A stretch of 64,000 nt of DNA from Thalassobacillus devorans (GCF_011761345.1 NZ_JAASRY010000002.1:62001-126000), one strand, 5' to 3'; shown: positions 42,937-51,352, counted from the stretch's first letter. Notes: generated by a model not told the origin, from the sequence alone. Numbers and translations: made by a program.

Positions 42937-43949
42937 TCACAGCCTATCTGAACCAGCTGGCAGCTGACCGGGAAATTCCTGGAGGAGTCGTCATCATCAA
43001 TGTCAAAGGCGAGCGCCGATATTTCGAAGCGTTCGGCGGCTCCAAGGCCAGGGACGGCACACCACAGACAATCACACGATCTACGAGATTCGATGCCGCT
43101 TCGCTCACGAAGGTAATGGCTACGCTCCCGGCAGCCCTATTTTTAATAGACCGCCAGGAATTGAATCCAGAAGCACCAGTTAACCACTACATCCCAGAAT
43201 TGCACTTCAAGCCTATCACTATCTATCATCTATTGACCCACACAGCAGGATTATCAGCGGATCTTACTTTTAAAAGCCGCTGGCAAAAACGCCATGTTTT
43301 CCATGAGGTACTGACATCAAAACTTACGACGAAACCTGGAACAACCGTCAAATACACGGACCTTGGCATGATTTTGCTTGGAAAGGTGATCGAACGAATC
43401 ACCGGGCAGCCGCTTGATGAGTTCGCAGCTGCACAACTTTTCGAACCATGGGGCATGCCAGACACTACATATCGATTGACGGAAGCACAGAAAGCAGAAG
43501 CGGCAGCAACCGAATGGGATAACGGCCAATATCTTCAAGGCGAGGTCCATGACGAAAAAGCGTTTCAAATGGGGGGAGTCAGTGGCAACGCCGGCCTGTT
43601 CACAACAGCGGAAGATGTGGAAGCCTATGGATTGAAATGGCTTTATCCGGAACAACAGCAAGTGATTGCACCGTCACTTTTAAGAGATGCCAGCAAAGAA
43701 CATGAACTCGGCCGCGGTCTTGGATGGGAAGTGTGGAATGGCAAAGGAACGCCGCCATCATGCGGGAGCGAGTGGCCGGCGGGGTCCTTCGGTCATACCG
43801 GATTCACGGGAACGAGCCTGTGGATCAATCCACATGATGAAATCGTCACTGTTTTTCTTACAAATGTCGTCCATTACGGAAGGGATCATAACATGAAGGA
43901 AATCCGTAAACAGTTACACAGTCTTGTGCATCAATGTTTTACCAAATAA
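42933..43949 (+). CDS. Serine hydrolase of the beta-lactamase / class C family (AmiE/YbbE-like)
   Basis: A 338-residue enzyme with the motifs Ser57-Leu-Thr-Lys60, Tyr at about 142 (KYTDLG) and HTG at about 290 (FGHTGFTG). B. subtilis has a similar gene in its murQ-murR-murP cluster, where it is thought to trim peptide from muropeptides. No signal peptide is seen, so it probably acts in the cytoplasm on imported material. The start is GTG, inside the end of the regulator gene. Confidence 0.85.
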   Translation: MITAYLNQLAADREIPGGVVIINVKGERRYFEAFGGSKARDGTPQTITRSTRFDAASLTKVMATLPAALFLIDRQELNPEAPVNHYIPELHFKPITIYHLLTHTAGLSADLTFKSRWQKRHVFHEVLTSKLTTKPGTTVKYTDLGMILLGKVIERITGQPLDEFAAAQLFEPWGMPDTTYRLTEAQKAEAAATEWDNGQYLQGEVHDEKAFQMGGVSGNAGLFTTAEDVEAYGLKWLYPEQQQVIAPSLLRDASKEHELGRGLGWEVWNGKGTPPSCGSEWPAGSFGHTGFTGTSLWINPHDEIVTVFLTNVVHYGRDHNMKEIRKQLHSLVHQCFTK

Positions 43950-43975
43950 ATCATTTATTACAGGAGGGAACAAGC

Positions 43976-45268
43976 ATGGCGAAAATCACGAAAGCTTGGT
44001 TGGTTGGATTTTTAGCGTTTATTTTGATTTTAACTGGCTGTTCGTCTGACACAGATGGTTCTGCTGAGGGCGAAACAGAAAACAAAGAGGCAAGTGACGA
44101 TACGGTCACATTGGAAGTGGGAAGCTGGAGAACGGAAGATACCGCAAAGTATGAAAAACTTTTTAAAGCATTCAATGAAAAGCACCCGGATATCCAGCTC
44201 GAGTTCAAGCCGTCTAAGAATACAGAATATAACACGATTTTGAACACGGCGCTGCAAAGTGGGGAAGGCCCGGATATCATGCAGCTTCGTCCGTACGCAG
44301 CTGGTGCAGAACTGGCAGACGCGGAATACCTGGAGCCAATCGAGGACCTGGAAGGATTGGATACGTTCCCTGATTCATCACTCTTGGCAGCACAAGGGTC
44401 CGATGGCACGCAATATGGTGTTCCTTTGAATATGAGTACGACACAAATGTTCTACAATAAGAAAATTTTCGATGAACTGGGACTGGAAGAGCCCCAAACC
44501 TATGAGGAATTCATCGAGCTTAATGAAACGTTGAAAGAAGAAGGGTACACACCGCTTGCGATGGGTACGAAAGAAGGCTGGCTGATGTCCCTGATGCACG
44601 GAATTGTAGGCCCTGCGCATTATGGTGCCAATGAATTCGTGGAACAAATTGAAAACGGCGAAACGGACTTTGTCAGCGATGAATATGTTGCCTCCATCGA
44701 AGCGATGGAACAGTTGAAAGACTACTTCCCGGATAATTCAGAAGGCCTCGGTATGGAAGATATCCGTACGTTGTTCTTCACCGAGCAGGCGGCGATGTTC
44801 CCGCTTGGCAGCTGGGAAATCGAAGTATTGAAGGAAATGAATCCGGACCTTGAGCTTGATTTCTTCCCGATGCCGTCTGCAGTTGGAAAAGAACCAACCA
44901 TCACAACATGGGTCGATGGTTCTTATGCCATCAACGCTAATTCTGAACATAAAGAAGAAGCGAAGAAATTCCTGGAGTGGATGACAACCGAAGAATTCGG
45001 TCAAATGTTCACAGAAGAATTCAGTATGGTCAGTGCGGTTCCTGGCGTAGAGTCTGACAATCAACTGGTAAGTGACCTTGCCCAGGCAGCCGATGAAATT
45101 TCTACACCATACTTGATCCTGGTCCACTTTGCCAAAGGAAATCCATCCTCTAAAGCAGAACTTGAAACAGAACTTCAAGGCATGTATTTAGGAGAGCAGA
45201 CACCTGAAGGCGTAGCAGAAGCGGTACAAAAAAGCGCCGAAGGCTACTACGAACCTTTTCAAAACTAA
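43976..45268 (+). CDS. Sugar ABC transporter substrate-binding lipoprotein
   Basis: A 430-residue family 1 solute-binding protein with lipobox LILTGCSS (Cys22) and the two-lobe fold (VGSWRTEDTAKYEKL, GPDIMQLRPYAAGAEL, MSTTQMFYNKKIFDELGL). It should capture a sugar or sugar-peptide outside the membrane and pass it to the next two permeases. The ATG at 43976 follows AGGAGGGAAC. By context the sugar is MurNAc or a GlcNAc-MurNAc fragment. No ATPase gene is present; a shared MsmX-type ATPase elsewhere would be needed. Confidence 0.92.
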   Translation: MAKITKAWLVGFLAFILILTGCSSDTDGSAEGETENKEASDDTVTLEVGSWRTEDTAKYEKLFKAFNEKHPDIQLEFKPSKNTEYNTILNTALQSGEGPDIMQLRPYAAGAELADAEYLEPIEDLEGLDTFPDSSLLAAQGSDGTQYGVPLNMSTTQMFYNKKIFDELGLEEPQTYEEFIELNETLKEEGYTPLAMGTKEGWLMSLMHGIVGPAHYGANEFVEQIENGETDFVSDEYVASIEAMEQLKDYFPDNSEGLGMEDIRTLFFTEQAAMFPLGSWEIEVLKEMNPDLELDFFPMPSAVGKEPTITTWVDGSYAINANSEHKEEAKKFLEWMTTEEFGQMFTEEFSMVSAVPGVESDNQLVSDLAQAADEISTPYLILVHFAKGNPSSKAELETELQGMYLGEQTPEGVAEAVQKSAEGYYEPFQN

Positions 45269-45289
45269 TTAACCAAGGCGGTGAATACG

Positions 45290-46261
45290 TTGAATACTGC
45301 TGAAACACAAGTTAAAGCTGTCAATAAGCCAGCTGCCAAAACGAAAACAAAAAGGAAATGGAAAAGATGGGCCATCCATCTTTTCCCTATTCCCGCCTTA
45401 ATCATTTATGGATTATTTATCGTTTATCCCATATTCGCTGCATTTACATACAGTCTGTTTGATTGGAACGGGCTCGTCAGGGGAGCGTTCGTTGGATTAG
45501 AAAACTTCGAAGCGCTATTTTCCCTGCAGCCTTATAAAGACTTATTCTGGAACGCTTTCCAGCACAATATTCTTTATTTTGCTGTTCAGATGATTGTGCA
45601 GAATGGGCTGGCATTTGTGCTCGCCTTTATTATTTACAAAAAAATCAAAGGGGCAGAGTTTTTCAAAATCGCTTTTTTCATGCCGAGGTTATTATCGATT
45701 ATCGTTGTCGGTTTCTTATGGAAACTGATTCTGAATCCGAACTTCGGGGCACTTAACGTCATTTTAGGAAAATTCGGTTTAGAGAACTTACAAAAAGCAT
45801 GGCTCGGGGATCCTGATACGGCATTAATGGCTATCATTCTCGTAAACTCCTGGTTCGGCTTAGGGTTTGCGGTATTGATTTTCTTAGCAGGGATCCAGTC
45901 AATTCCTCATGAATTGATAGAAGCGGCGACTTTGGACGGGGCAAAAGGCTGGAAGATGATGAGTAAAATCATCATTCCATTGATGATGCCAGCCATCACC
46001 ATTATCACTGTGTTGACGTTCATCCAGTCGTTTGAAGCATTTGAACTTGTCTATGCGATGCAAGGGTCACAGGGAGAACCTTATCATTCTACCGATACAT
46101 TGGCGATCTATTTCTATCGTCTTGCATTCGGCGGTACATCCGGTGGCGGTTCATCAGCAATCGGGTTAGGTTCCGCGCTTGCCGTCGTATTATTCCTGTT
46201 CATCTCGGTATTCACAGCAATCCTGCTTTATTTTATGCGGAAAAAAGAAGTAGAAATGTAG
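45290..46261 (+). CDS. Sugar ABC transporter permease (MalF type)
   Basis: A 323-residue membrane protein with six to seven helices and the EAA loop IEAATLDGAKGWKMMSKIIIP that contacts the ATPase. The start is TTG at 45290, after AAGGCGGTGAATACG. A basic N-terminal stretch of 25 residues precedes the first helix. Confidence 0.93.
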   Translation: MNTAETQVKAVNKPAAKTKTKRKWKRWAIHLFPIPALIIYGLFIVYPIFAAFTYSLFDWNGLVRGAFVGLENFEALFSLQPYKDLFWNAFQHNILYFAVQMIVQNGLAFVLAFIIYKKIKGAEFFKIAFFMPRLLSIIVVGFLWKLILNPNFGALNVILGKFGLENLQKAWLGDPDTALMAIILVNSWFGLGFAVLIFLAGIQSIPHELIEAATLDGAKGWKMMSKIIIPLMMPAITIITVLTFIQSFEAFELVYAMQGSQGEPYHSTDTLAIYFYRLAFGGTSGGGSSAIGLGSALAVVLFLFISVFTAILLYFMRKKEVEM

Positions 46262-46273
46262 GAGGGGAGTAAC

Positions 46274-47098
46274 ATGAAAGAAAACATCTGGACCAGACCG
46301 TTGTATTACATCATCGCCTTTTTAGTCGCATCCATCAGCTTATATCCACTGTTCTTGATGATCATGTCGTCATTCAAGCCAAGCAATGAAATTTTCATGA
46401 ATCCGTTATCCCTTCCGAAAAGTTTCAGTCTGGAGCCATACCGCAACCTGATTGAACAGGTGCCGTTCATGACCTATTTCTATAATAGCGTTGTCGTCAG
46501 TGTGACAGCCGTTCTTTTGATACTAATCTGCGGATCGCTCGCGGCCTTCTATATCGCAAGGTACACGTTCTGGTGGAACAACGCCCTGTTTTTCTTTTTC
46601 TTGATGGGGATGATGATTCCAATCAAGCTTGGTATCGTGCCATTGTTCATTTTAATGAAAGATCTTGGCCTCACAAACTCGCTATGGTCGTTGATCTTCA
46701 TTTATACTGCTACCGGAATTCCATTATCGATTCTGATCCTGACTGGATTTTTCCGGACGATGCCGGTGGAGCTGGAAGAAGCGGCCAGAATTGATGGGGC
46801 TACAGACCTGCGCATCTTATGGAATGTCCTGCTGCCATTGATGCGTCCGGCGCTTGGTACGGTTATGATCATTAACTTTATCCAGGCGTGGAACGATTTC
46901 TTTTTCCCGCTCATTTTCATCTCGAACGAAATGAAAAAGACGATACCTGTCGGGATGCTGTCCTTGTTCGGTGAGTACTCAGCCGACTGGGGAGCGCTCT
47001 TTGCCGGGCTGACGCTATCTTCCTTACCGATGATGATCCTGTTCTTCATCGCATCGAAACAATTCATGGAAGGACTGACGGCCGGTGCCATCAAATAA
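46274..47098 (+). CDS. Sugar ABC transporter permease (MalG type)
   Basis: A 274-residue membrane protein with six helices and EAA loop LEEAARIDGATDLRILWNVLLP. It follows the first permease after a GGAGGGGAG site. Its last 14 bases overlap the kinase gene. Confidence 0.94.
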   Translation: MKENIWTRPLYYIIAFLVASISLYPLFLMIMSSFKPSNEIFMNPLSLPKSFSLEPYRNLIEQVPFMTYFYNSVVVSVTAVLLILICGSLAAFYIARYTFWWNNALFFFFLMGMMIPIKLGIVPLFILMKDLGLTNSLWSLIFIYTATGIPLSILILTGFFRTMPVELEEAARIDGATDLRILWNVLLPLMRPALGTVMIINFIQAWNDFFFPLIFISNEMKKTIPVGMLSLFGEYSADWGALFAGLTLSSLPMMILFFIASKQFMEGLTAGAIK

Positions 47099-48044
47099 GC
47101 GGTATTTCATCGGAATCGATGGCGGCGGCACAAAAACAGAGCTGGTTTTGGGTGATGAGACCGGAAAGGTGATTTTGTCGAAAACAGGCGAGTCCACGAA
47201 TTTGAAGTCGAGAAGTGAAAGCAAAGTCAGGGACACGGTGCATCAGCTGTTACAGAGTATTCCTGGTTCAATCGCTCACATTTTTGTCGCGGCAGCCGGC
47301 GGAGACCGTTCGCAAGATAAGCAGCGGTGGGAACAATGGATTCGTGAAATTATCGGGGAGGACCCTGAAGTTACCGTTGAAAATGACGCCATTGCCGCAC
47401 TGGCCGGCACAACGTTTACAAAAGAAGGATCCGTCCTGATTGCGGGCACCGGCTCGATTCTATATACCTTTCAGCCAGGTAAAAAGCCGTCCCGTACCGG
47501 GGGATGGGGCTATCTGTTTGGAGACGAAGGCAGTGGATTTGATATCGGCTGTCATGGACTTCAGGCGGTCATGCAGGCTTATGATGGACGGAGAAGACAA
47601 ACAAATCTGACTGGCAGGTTCCTGGAGAGGTTCGGTCTCGTGGAGCCGGAACAGCTGATTACTTTCATTTATGAACATGACTATCCTAGACTTGCGATTG
47701 CTTCACTGGCAAATGAAGTGATAAAAGCAGCTAGTGAGGGCGACCCGGCAGCTGATGAAATCGTCCATAACGCAACGACAGCATTGCTGCAATTAATCGC
47801 AGCACAAATGGAAAAAAGGGAAAAGTTATCACCGATTGTCCTGGCGGGTGGGGTTTTTCAATCCGACTATTTCACCGGACGGTTCATCGAGCGGAGCCAG
47901 GCGCGTTTTCAAAACGGCATGGAATTTTTACCGGCAGCTATGCCGCCGGCCGTTGGGGCTTACGGCTGCGCGCTTTTAGATTTTGGCATATCGGTGACCG
48001 ATACAACCGTTATATCCATTAAAGAATCCTACAGAAAAGTATGA
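47085..48044 (+). CDS. BadF/BadG/BcrA-family kinase, probable MurNAc/GlcNAc kinase
   Basis: A 319-residue ASKHA-fold sugar kinase. Phosphate 1 motif GIDGGGTKTELVLGD at about 10-24, then ENDAIAALAGT with the catalytic Asp, and phosphate 2 AGTGSILYTF. The same family includes MurK of Clostridium acetobutylicum, which phosphorylates MurNAc and GlcNAc. Here it would make MurNAc 6-phosphate from sugar brought in unphosphorylated by the ABC system, the step the PTS performs in B. subtilis. GTG start, overlapping the permease. Confidence 0.87.
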   Translation: MPSNKRYFIGIDGGGTKTELVLGDETGKVILSKTGESTNLKSRSESKVRDTVHQLLQSIPGSIAHIFVAAAGGDRSQDKQRWEQWIREIIGEDPEVTVENDAIAALAGTTFTKEGSVLIAGTGSILYTFQPGKKPSRTGGWGYLFGDEGSGFDIGCHGLQAVMQAYDGRRRQTNLTGRFLERFGLVEPEQLITFIYEHDYPRLAIASLANEVIKAASEGDPAADEIVHNATTALLQLIAAQMEKREKLSPIVLAGGVFQSDYFTGRFIERSQARFQNGMEFLPAAMPPAVGAYGCALLDFGISVTDTTVISIKESYRKV

Positions 48045-48074
48045 ACTAAATTTAAGAAATTGGGGGCTGAATGA

Positions 48075-48983
48075 ATGGGTGATACAAAAGAACGAACGTT
48101 GACCGAATCGAGGCACAGCAAGTCCCATCAGCTGGATGAATTATCGACGATGGAAATCATCCGCCTGATGAATGAGGAAGATCACACAGTCCCAGCTGCT
48201 ATTGAAAAAAGCCTGCCGCAAATCGAGAGAGCAATCGACACGATTGTTGCCGCATTGAACAAGGGGGGCCGGCTGATATACATAGGTGCAGGAACGAGCG
48301 GGAGGCTGGGTGTTCTCGATGCATCCGAATGCCCGCCGACATTCGGTGTCCCGGAAACATTAGTCCAGGGCATAATCGCAGGAGATGACCACGCACTCCG
48401 GCATGCCATCGAAAATGCCGAAGATGATTGGGAAGAAGGCGAAAAAGCGATCAAGGAAGCCGCCAATGCGAAAGACGTCGTAGTAGGCATTGCTTCCAGC
48501 GGCCGGACGCCATATGTTTTAGGCGCCGTCGAGGCCGCCAAACAACTCGGGGCGAAAACAGTAGGGCTCACATGCAACGGGCAAACTCCCCTGGCAAAAG
48601 CCGCCGACTTTCCGATTGAAGTACTGGTCGGTCCGGAAATTTTGACAGGATCAACAAGGTTAAAGGCCGGATCGGCACAAAAGATGGTCTTGAACATGAT
48701 ATCGACTGCTTCCATGGTCAAGACCGGGAAAGTTTATAGAAACCTGATGGTGAACGTCCAGGCGACCAATGAAAAGCTGAAGCAGCGCTCGGTATCGATT
48801 ATCCAGGAGCTGACCGGTGCAACCGAAGAAGAAGCACAAAAAGCAAGCATCCAGGCTAAAGGCGATGCAAGGATTGCTATCCTCATGCTCATGTTCCAGA
48901 TTGATGCTGAAAAAGCAAGAGACGTGTTAAAACAGGAAAATGAACACTTTTCTGCGGCAGTCAAACGGCTGCAGGACAATTAA
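48075..48983 (+). CDS. murQ: N-acetylmuramic acid 6-phosphate etherase
   Basis: Cleaves the lactyl ether of MurNAc 6-phosphate to give GlcNAc 6-phosphate and D-lactate. 302 residues, SIS fold. The signature YIGAGTSGRLGVLDASECPP is complete and the catalytic Glu region (HAIENAEDDWEEG) is present. Last gene of the operon; its presence identifies the pathway. Confidence 0.96.
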   Translation: MGDTKERTLTESRHSKSHQLDELSTMEIIRLMNEEDHTVPAAIEKSLPQIERAIDTIVAALNKGGRLIYIGAGTSGRLGVLDASECPPTFGVPETLVQGIIAGDDHALRHAIENAEDDWEEGEKAIKEAANAKDVVVGIASSGRTPYVLGAVEAAKQLGAKTVGLTCNGQTPLAKAADFPIEVLVGPEILTGSTRLKAGSAQKMVLNMISTASMVKTGKVYRNLMVNVQATNEKLKQRSVSIIQELTGATEEEAQKASIQAKGDARIAILMLMFQIDAEKARDVLKQENEHFSAAVKRLQDN

Positions 48984-49026
48984 AAAAAGCTTGCAGAAAC
49001 CACATGGTTATTCTGCAAGCTTTTTT
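48983..49026 (+). terminator. Terminator of the MurNAc operon
   Basis: A perfect 16-bp stem (48983-48998 with 49011-49026) that includes its own T-run. Confidence 0.92.
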
Positions 49027-49518
49027 CTTGTAACTATGAATCATTAACTGTCTTTCCGCGACCCCATATTAACCCCCTCACTATGATATATATTTCCTCA
49101 TAAGAATGAGTGTACTATTGTTTCATTAACTGACTTACCACGAACAAGAAGCTTGTCTCAATTATGAGGATTAATGCTCTCTCATTTTAAGATTTGTCTC
49201 TCTTATTTTCATTTTCTTCTCTCTTTTCCTCAAAATTGTCTCTTTTCCAGGTGGTTTCGCCTCTCTTCGGTGGCATATTTTCTCTCTTATAGAAAAATTG
49301 TCTCAAAAAAGCGACATTTGCAGGCTTCTCCTTTACTTTTGTAAGATAGCGGTTGAGGGCTTAGTAACTTCGTTGATTCCTGGCTTACTTCTTTCAGATA
49401 AGATTAACGTGTCACCTATCGATAAAATGTTAATCAGCATAATAACCCGTAAATTAATAAGGGTATAAAGACCTCTAAAATAAAACAAATAACCTACATT
49501 ATTTCCAAAAAATCCCCA
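49027..49518. other. murQ-sinI intergenic region
   Basis: No gene is supported. A 78-codon minus-strand frame (49333-49569) is hydrophobic but has no ribosome binding site. The stretch contains the phased TCTC array at 49153-49310 and leads into the sinI control region. Confidence 0.6.
49153..49310. repeat. Phased TCTCT array, about 21-bp period
   Basis: TCTC words begin at 49156, 49178, 49199, 49220, 49239, 49262, 49281 and 49301: spacings 22, 21, 21, 19, 23, 19 and 20 (mean 20.7). Most read TCTCTTTT or TCTCTTAT, often preceded by TTG. The spacers are unrelated, so this is not a simple tandem repeat. See the similar phase of the array at 55360. Confidence 0.7.
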
Positions 49519-49527
49519 TTCGACAAA
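49519..49527 (-). promoter_or_regulatory. Spo0A box upstream of sinI
   Basis: TTCGACAAA on the plus strand is the exact complement of TTTGTCGAA, the Spo0A box. It lies 54 bp upstream of the likely -10 TATAAT (49581-49586). sinI is a direct Spo0A~P target in B. subtilis. The -35 region for that -10 is poor (ACACTT), as expected of an activated promoter. Confidence 0.7.
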
Positions 49528-49610
49528 AATAGAGCATATAAAAAGACAGAATTTTACACACTTTAACATATTATTGGGAGTATAATCTTCTTAATAGAGG
49601 AGCAAGATTC

Positions 49611-49719
49611 TTCAGCAAACGGCAACCTTATTGAAAAATAAGGACGCAAAGTCGCAGGCCTAAGGTGTACATAGAGGAAATGCATATTTATAAAACTATG
49701 GCGGCTGGACTACCTGAAA
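49611..49719 (+). ncRNA. Cyclic-di-GMP-I (GEMM-I) riboswitch in the sinI leader
   Basis: TTCAG (49611-49615) closes with CTGAA (49714-49718). CCTTATT (49626) and AATAAGG (49637) form a perfect 7-bp helix capped by a GAAA tetraloop. Then come ACGCAAAG (49644), GGCCTAAGG (49658), and CATAG (49670) paired with CTATG (49696), followed by GCGGCTGGACTACC (49700-49713), the equivalent of the GCCGGGUUACC strand of the class. These are the conserved parts of Rfam RF01051. The sinI ribosome binding site starts 10 bases after the aptamer and no terminator stem is visible, so translational control is more likely. Confidence 0.82.
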
Positions 49720-49742
49720 GACTAAAATTGGAGGATCATTCG

Positions 49743-49895
49743 ATGACAATAATAAAACAAATGAAAAGAGATGGGTTAGACGTGGAGTGGCTGGAATTGA
49801 TGAAGCAGGCAAGAGAATTAGGAATGAGCACGGAAGAGGTCAGGCAATTTTTAAACGAAAAACGAGTGGAAAAAGCAAAAACATACGGCGGCTGA
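49743..49895 (+). CDS. sinI: SinI antirepressor
   Basis: A 50-residue protein that is mostly one Sin domain (residues 12-37: LDVEWLELMKQARELG then STEEVRQFL). It binds SinR and lifts repression of matrix genes. The ATG at 49743 follows TTGGAGGATC; the GTG at 49665 would lie inside the riboswitch. It is followed by sinR after 165 bp, as in B. subtilis. Confidence 0.92.
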   Translation: MTIIKQMKRDGLDVEWLELMKQARELGMSTEEVRQFLNEKRVEKAKTYGG

Positions 49896-49929
49896 TTTCT
49901 TTGTGCTTATTATAGAACACTCGTCCTTT

Positions 49930-49941
49930 GTATGGTATAAT
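49930..49941 (+). promoter_or_regulatory. Extended -10 promoter of sinR
   Basis: TGGTATAAT (49933-49941) has the TGn extension and a perfect -10; no good -35 is present. Downstream, TACTTTAA and TTAAAGTA (49950-49980) form an 8-bp inverted repeat 15 bases apart. sinR therefore can be made independently of sinI. Confidence 0.55.
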
Positions 49942-50009
49942 TTTTGGTGTACTTTAATAAAGTTCACCTTTGTTAAAGTATGAAAGTATAAGAAATACGT
50001 AGGCTTTCG

Positions 50010-50039
50010 CCATAAGGACTTGGCGATAAGCCAAGTTTT
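50010..50039 (+). repeat. 30-bp hairpin repeat, copy 1, before sinR
   Basis: A stem ACTTGGC/GCCAAGT with loop GATAA, preceded by CCATAAGG and followed by T residues, like a small terminator. It is identical over 30 bases to 60146-60175. Here GGCTTTCGCCA just upstream (50002-50012) can instead pair with TGGCGATAAGCC (50021-50032), so two exclusive folds exist 20 bases before the sinR start. Confidence 0.65.
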
Positions 50040-50060
50040 TCTGAAAAGAGGGTGAGTGGG

Positions 50061-50381
50061 ATGATAGGCGAAAGAATTAAAGAAATCCGTACACAAAGAG
50101 CGTTATCGTTAACTGAACTGGCAGAACGGGCCGGGATCGCAAAGTCTTATCTCAGCTCGATTGAACGGAATCTGCAAACAAATCCATCGATTCAATTTCT
50201 TGAGAAGATCTCTTCCGAGTTGAATGTCTCCATTAATTATTTACTGCATGGCGGCGACGAAGGTCCTGCTCTCGACGAAGAATGGATGAAACTCGTCAAA
50301 GATGCACAGGAATCAGGCGTGACAAAAGAGCAGTTCAAAGAGTACCTCGAATTCAACAAATGGAAACTGAAACAAGAATAA
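50061..50381 (+). CDS. sinR: Master biofilm repressor SinR
   Basis: A 106-residue protein. Residues 1-65 are the XRE helix-turn-helix, almost identical to B. subtilis SinR over AKSYLSSIERNLQTNPSIQ; residues 73-102 are the Sin dimerisation domain (LDEEWMKLVKDAQESG). It represses matrix operons when not held by SinI. The ATG at 50061 follows AAGAGGGTGA; the GTG at 50052 is inside that site. Confidence 0.96.
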   Translation: MIGERIKEIRTQRALSLTELAERAGIAKSYLSSIERNLQTNPSIQFLEKISSELNVSINYLLHGGDEGPALDEEWMKLVKDAQESGVTKEQFKEYLEFNKWKLKQE

Positions 50382-50382
50382 A

Positions 50383-50421
50383 ACCCTTGCAGCGATCGGG
50401 TATTCCCGAAAGTGCAAGGGT
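50383..50421. terminator. Bidirectional terminator, sinR / gnd
   Basis: ACCCTTGCA pairs with TGCAAGGGT, with an inner TCGGG/CCCGA stem, between converging genes. Confidence 0.8.
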
Positions 50422-50431
50422 ATTTTGTTTC

Positions 50432-51328
50432 TTATTTCTTCTCTGTAGCATGCCCGCCGAACTCATGGCGTAAAGCGGAGACGACTTTTCCGGTGAATGT
50501 ATCATTTTCCTGTGAACGGTAACGCATCATCAAGGAGAGAGCGATAACCGGTGCCGGTGTTTCGAAATCGAGTGCTGTTTCTACAGTCCATTTTCCTTCA
50601 CCAGAAGAATTCATGATACCTCTGATTTCATCCAGATTGGCATCTTTATGGAATGCATCCTGCATCAGTTCCATCAGCCATCCGCGAATGACAGAGCCGT
50701 GATTCCATACTTTTGAAACATCTTCATAGTCATAATCAAACGGGCTTTTCTCAAGCAGCTCGAATCCTTCTCCAATTGCGGCCATCATGCCGTATTCAAT
50801 ACCGTTGTGAACCATTTTCAAGAAGTGCCCGCTGCCGCCTTTTCCAGTGTAAAGGTAGCCATCTTCAACAGCAAGGTCGCGGAATAGAGGCTCGATGGTT
50901 TCAAATGTCTCTTTGTCGCCGCCGACCATGAAGCAGGCTCCATGACGTGCCCCGGAAGTACCACCGCTTGTGCCGACATCGAAAAACTGAATGCCTTTAG
51001 TGCTCAGTTTCTCGTGGTTGGCGAGAGTCTTCTTGTAATTGGAATTCCCGCCATCGATCAGGATATCTCCCTCATCAAGTAAAGGAGAGAGCTCTTCGAT
51101 GACTTGGTCTGTAATTTCCCCGGCAGGAACCATCATCCAAATCACGCGTGGTTTTTCAAGGCTGTTCACCAATTCCTGATACGAACCTGTGCCTTTTCCG
51201 CCTTCTTTTTCAAAATCGCGGACAGCTTCTTCATTGACATCGGTTGCGACAACTTCATGATTTTTCTCCAGCATTTGAGCTCCAATATTGAAGCCCATCT
51301 TTCCTAATCCAATCAGTCCTAATTTCAT
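50432..51328 (-). CDS. 6-phosphogluconate dehydrogenase, short (YqeC/GndA) form
   Basis: Oxidative decarboxylation of 6-phosphogluconate to ribulose 5-phosphate. 298 residues, the short NAD-preferring type, not the 470-residue form. Rossmann motif GLIGLGKMGFNIG at 4-16, ATDVN at the end of strand 2 (Asp, suggesting NAD+), substrate motif GTSGGTSGARHGACFMVGG and KMVHNGIEYGMM with the catalytic Lys. Last gene of the gluconate operon. Confidence 0.93.
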   Translation of the reverse strand: MKLGLIGLGKMGFNIGAQMLEKNHEVVATDVNEEAVRDFEKEGGKGTGSYQELVNSLEKPRVIWMMVPAGEITDQVIEELSPLLDEGDILIDGGNSNYKKTLANHEKLSTKGIQFFDVGTSGGTSGARHGACFMVGGDKETFETIEPLFRDLAVEDGYLYTGKGGSGHFLKMVHNGIEYGMMAAIGEGFELLEKSPFDYDYEDVSKVWNHGSVIRGWLMELMQDAFHKDANLDEIRGIMNSSGEGKWTVETALDFETPAPVIALSLMMRYRSQENDTFTGKVVSALRHEFGGHATEKK

Positions 51329-51352
51329 ATGATCAACCTCTTTCTCTATTTT

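Noticed and set aside
49153-49310. CRISPR array for the TCTC repeats (also considered for 55360-55534)
   Set aside because: Words are 5-9 bp with 12-16 bp spacers; no repeat of CRISPR length and no cas genes.
49333-49569. Minus-strand 78-codon hydrophobic ORF
   Set aside because: No ribosome binding site; it overlaps the Spo0A box and is explained by AT-rich composition.
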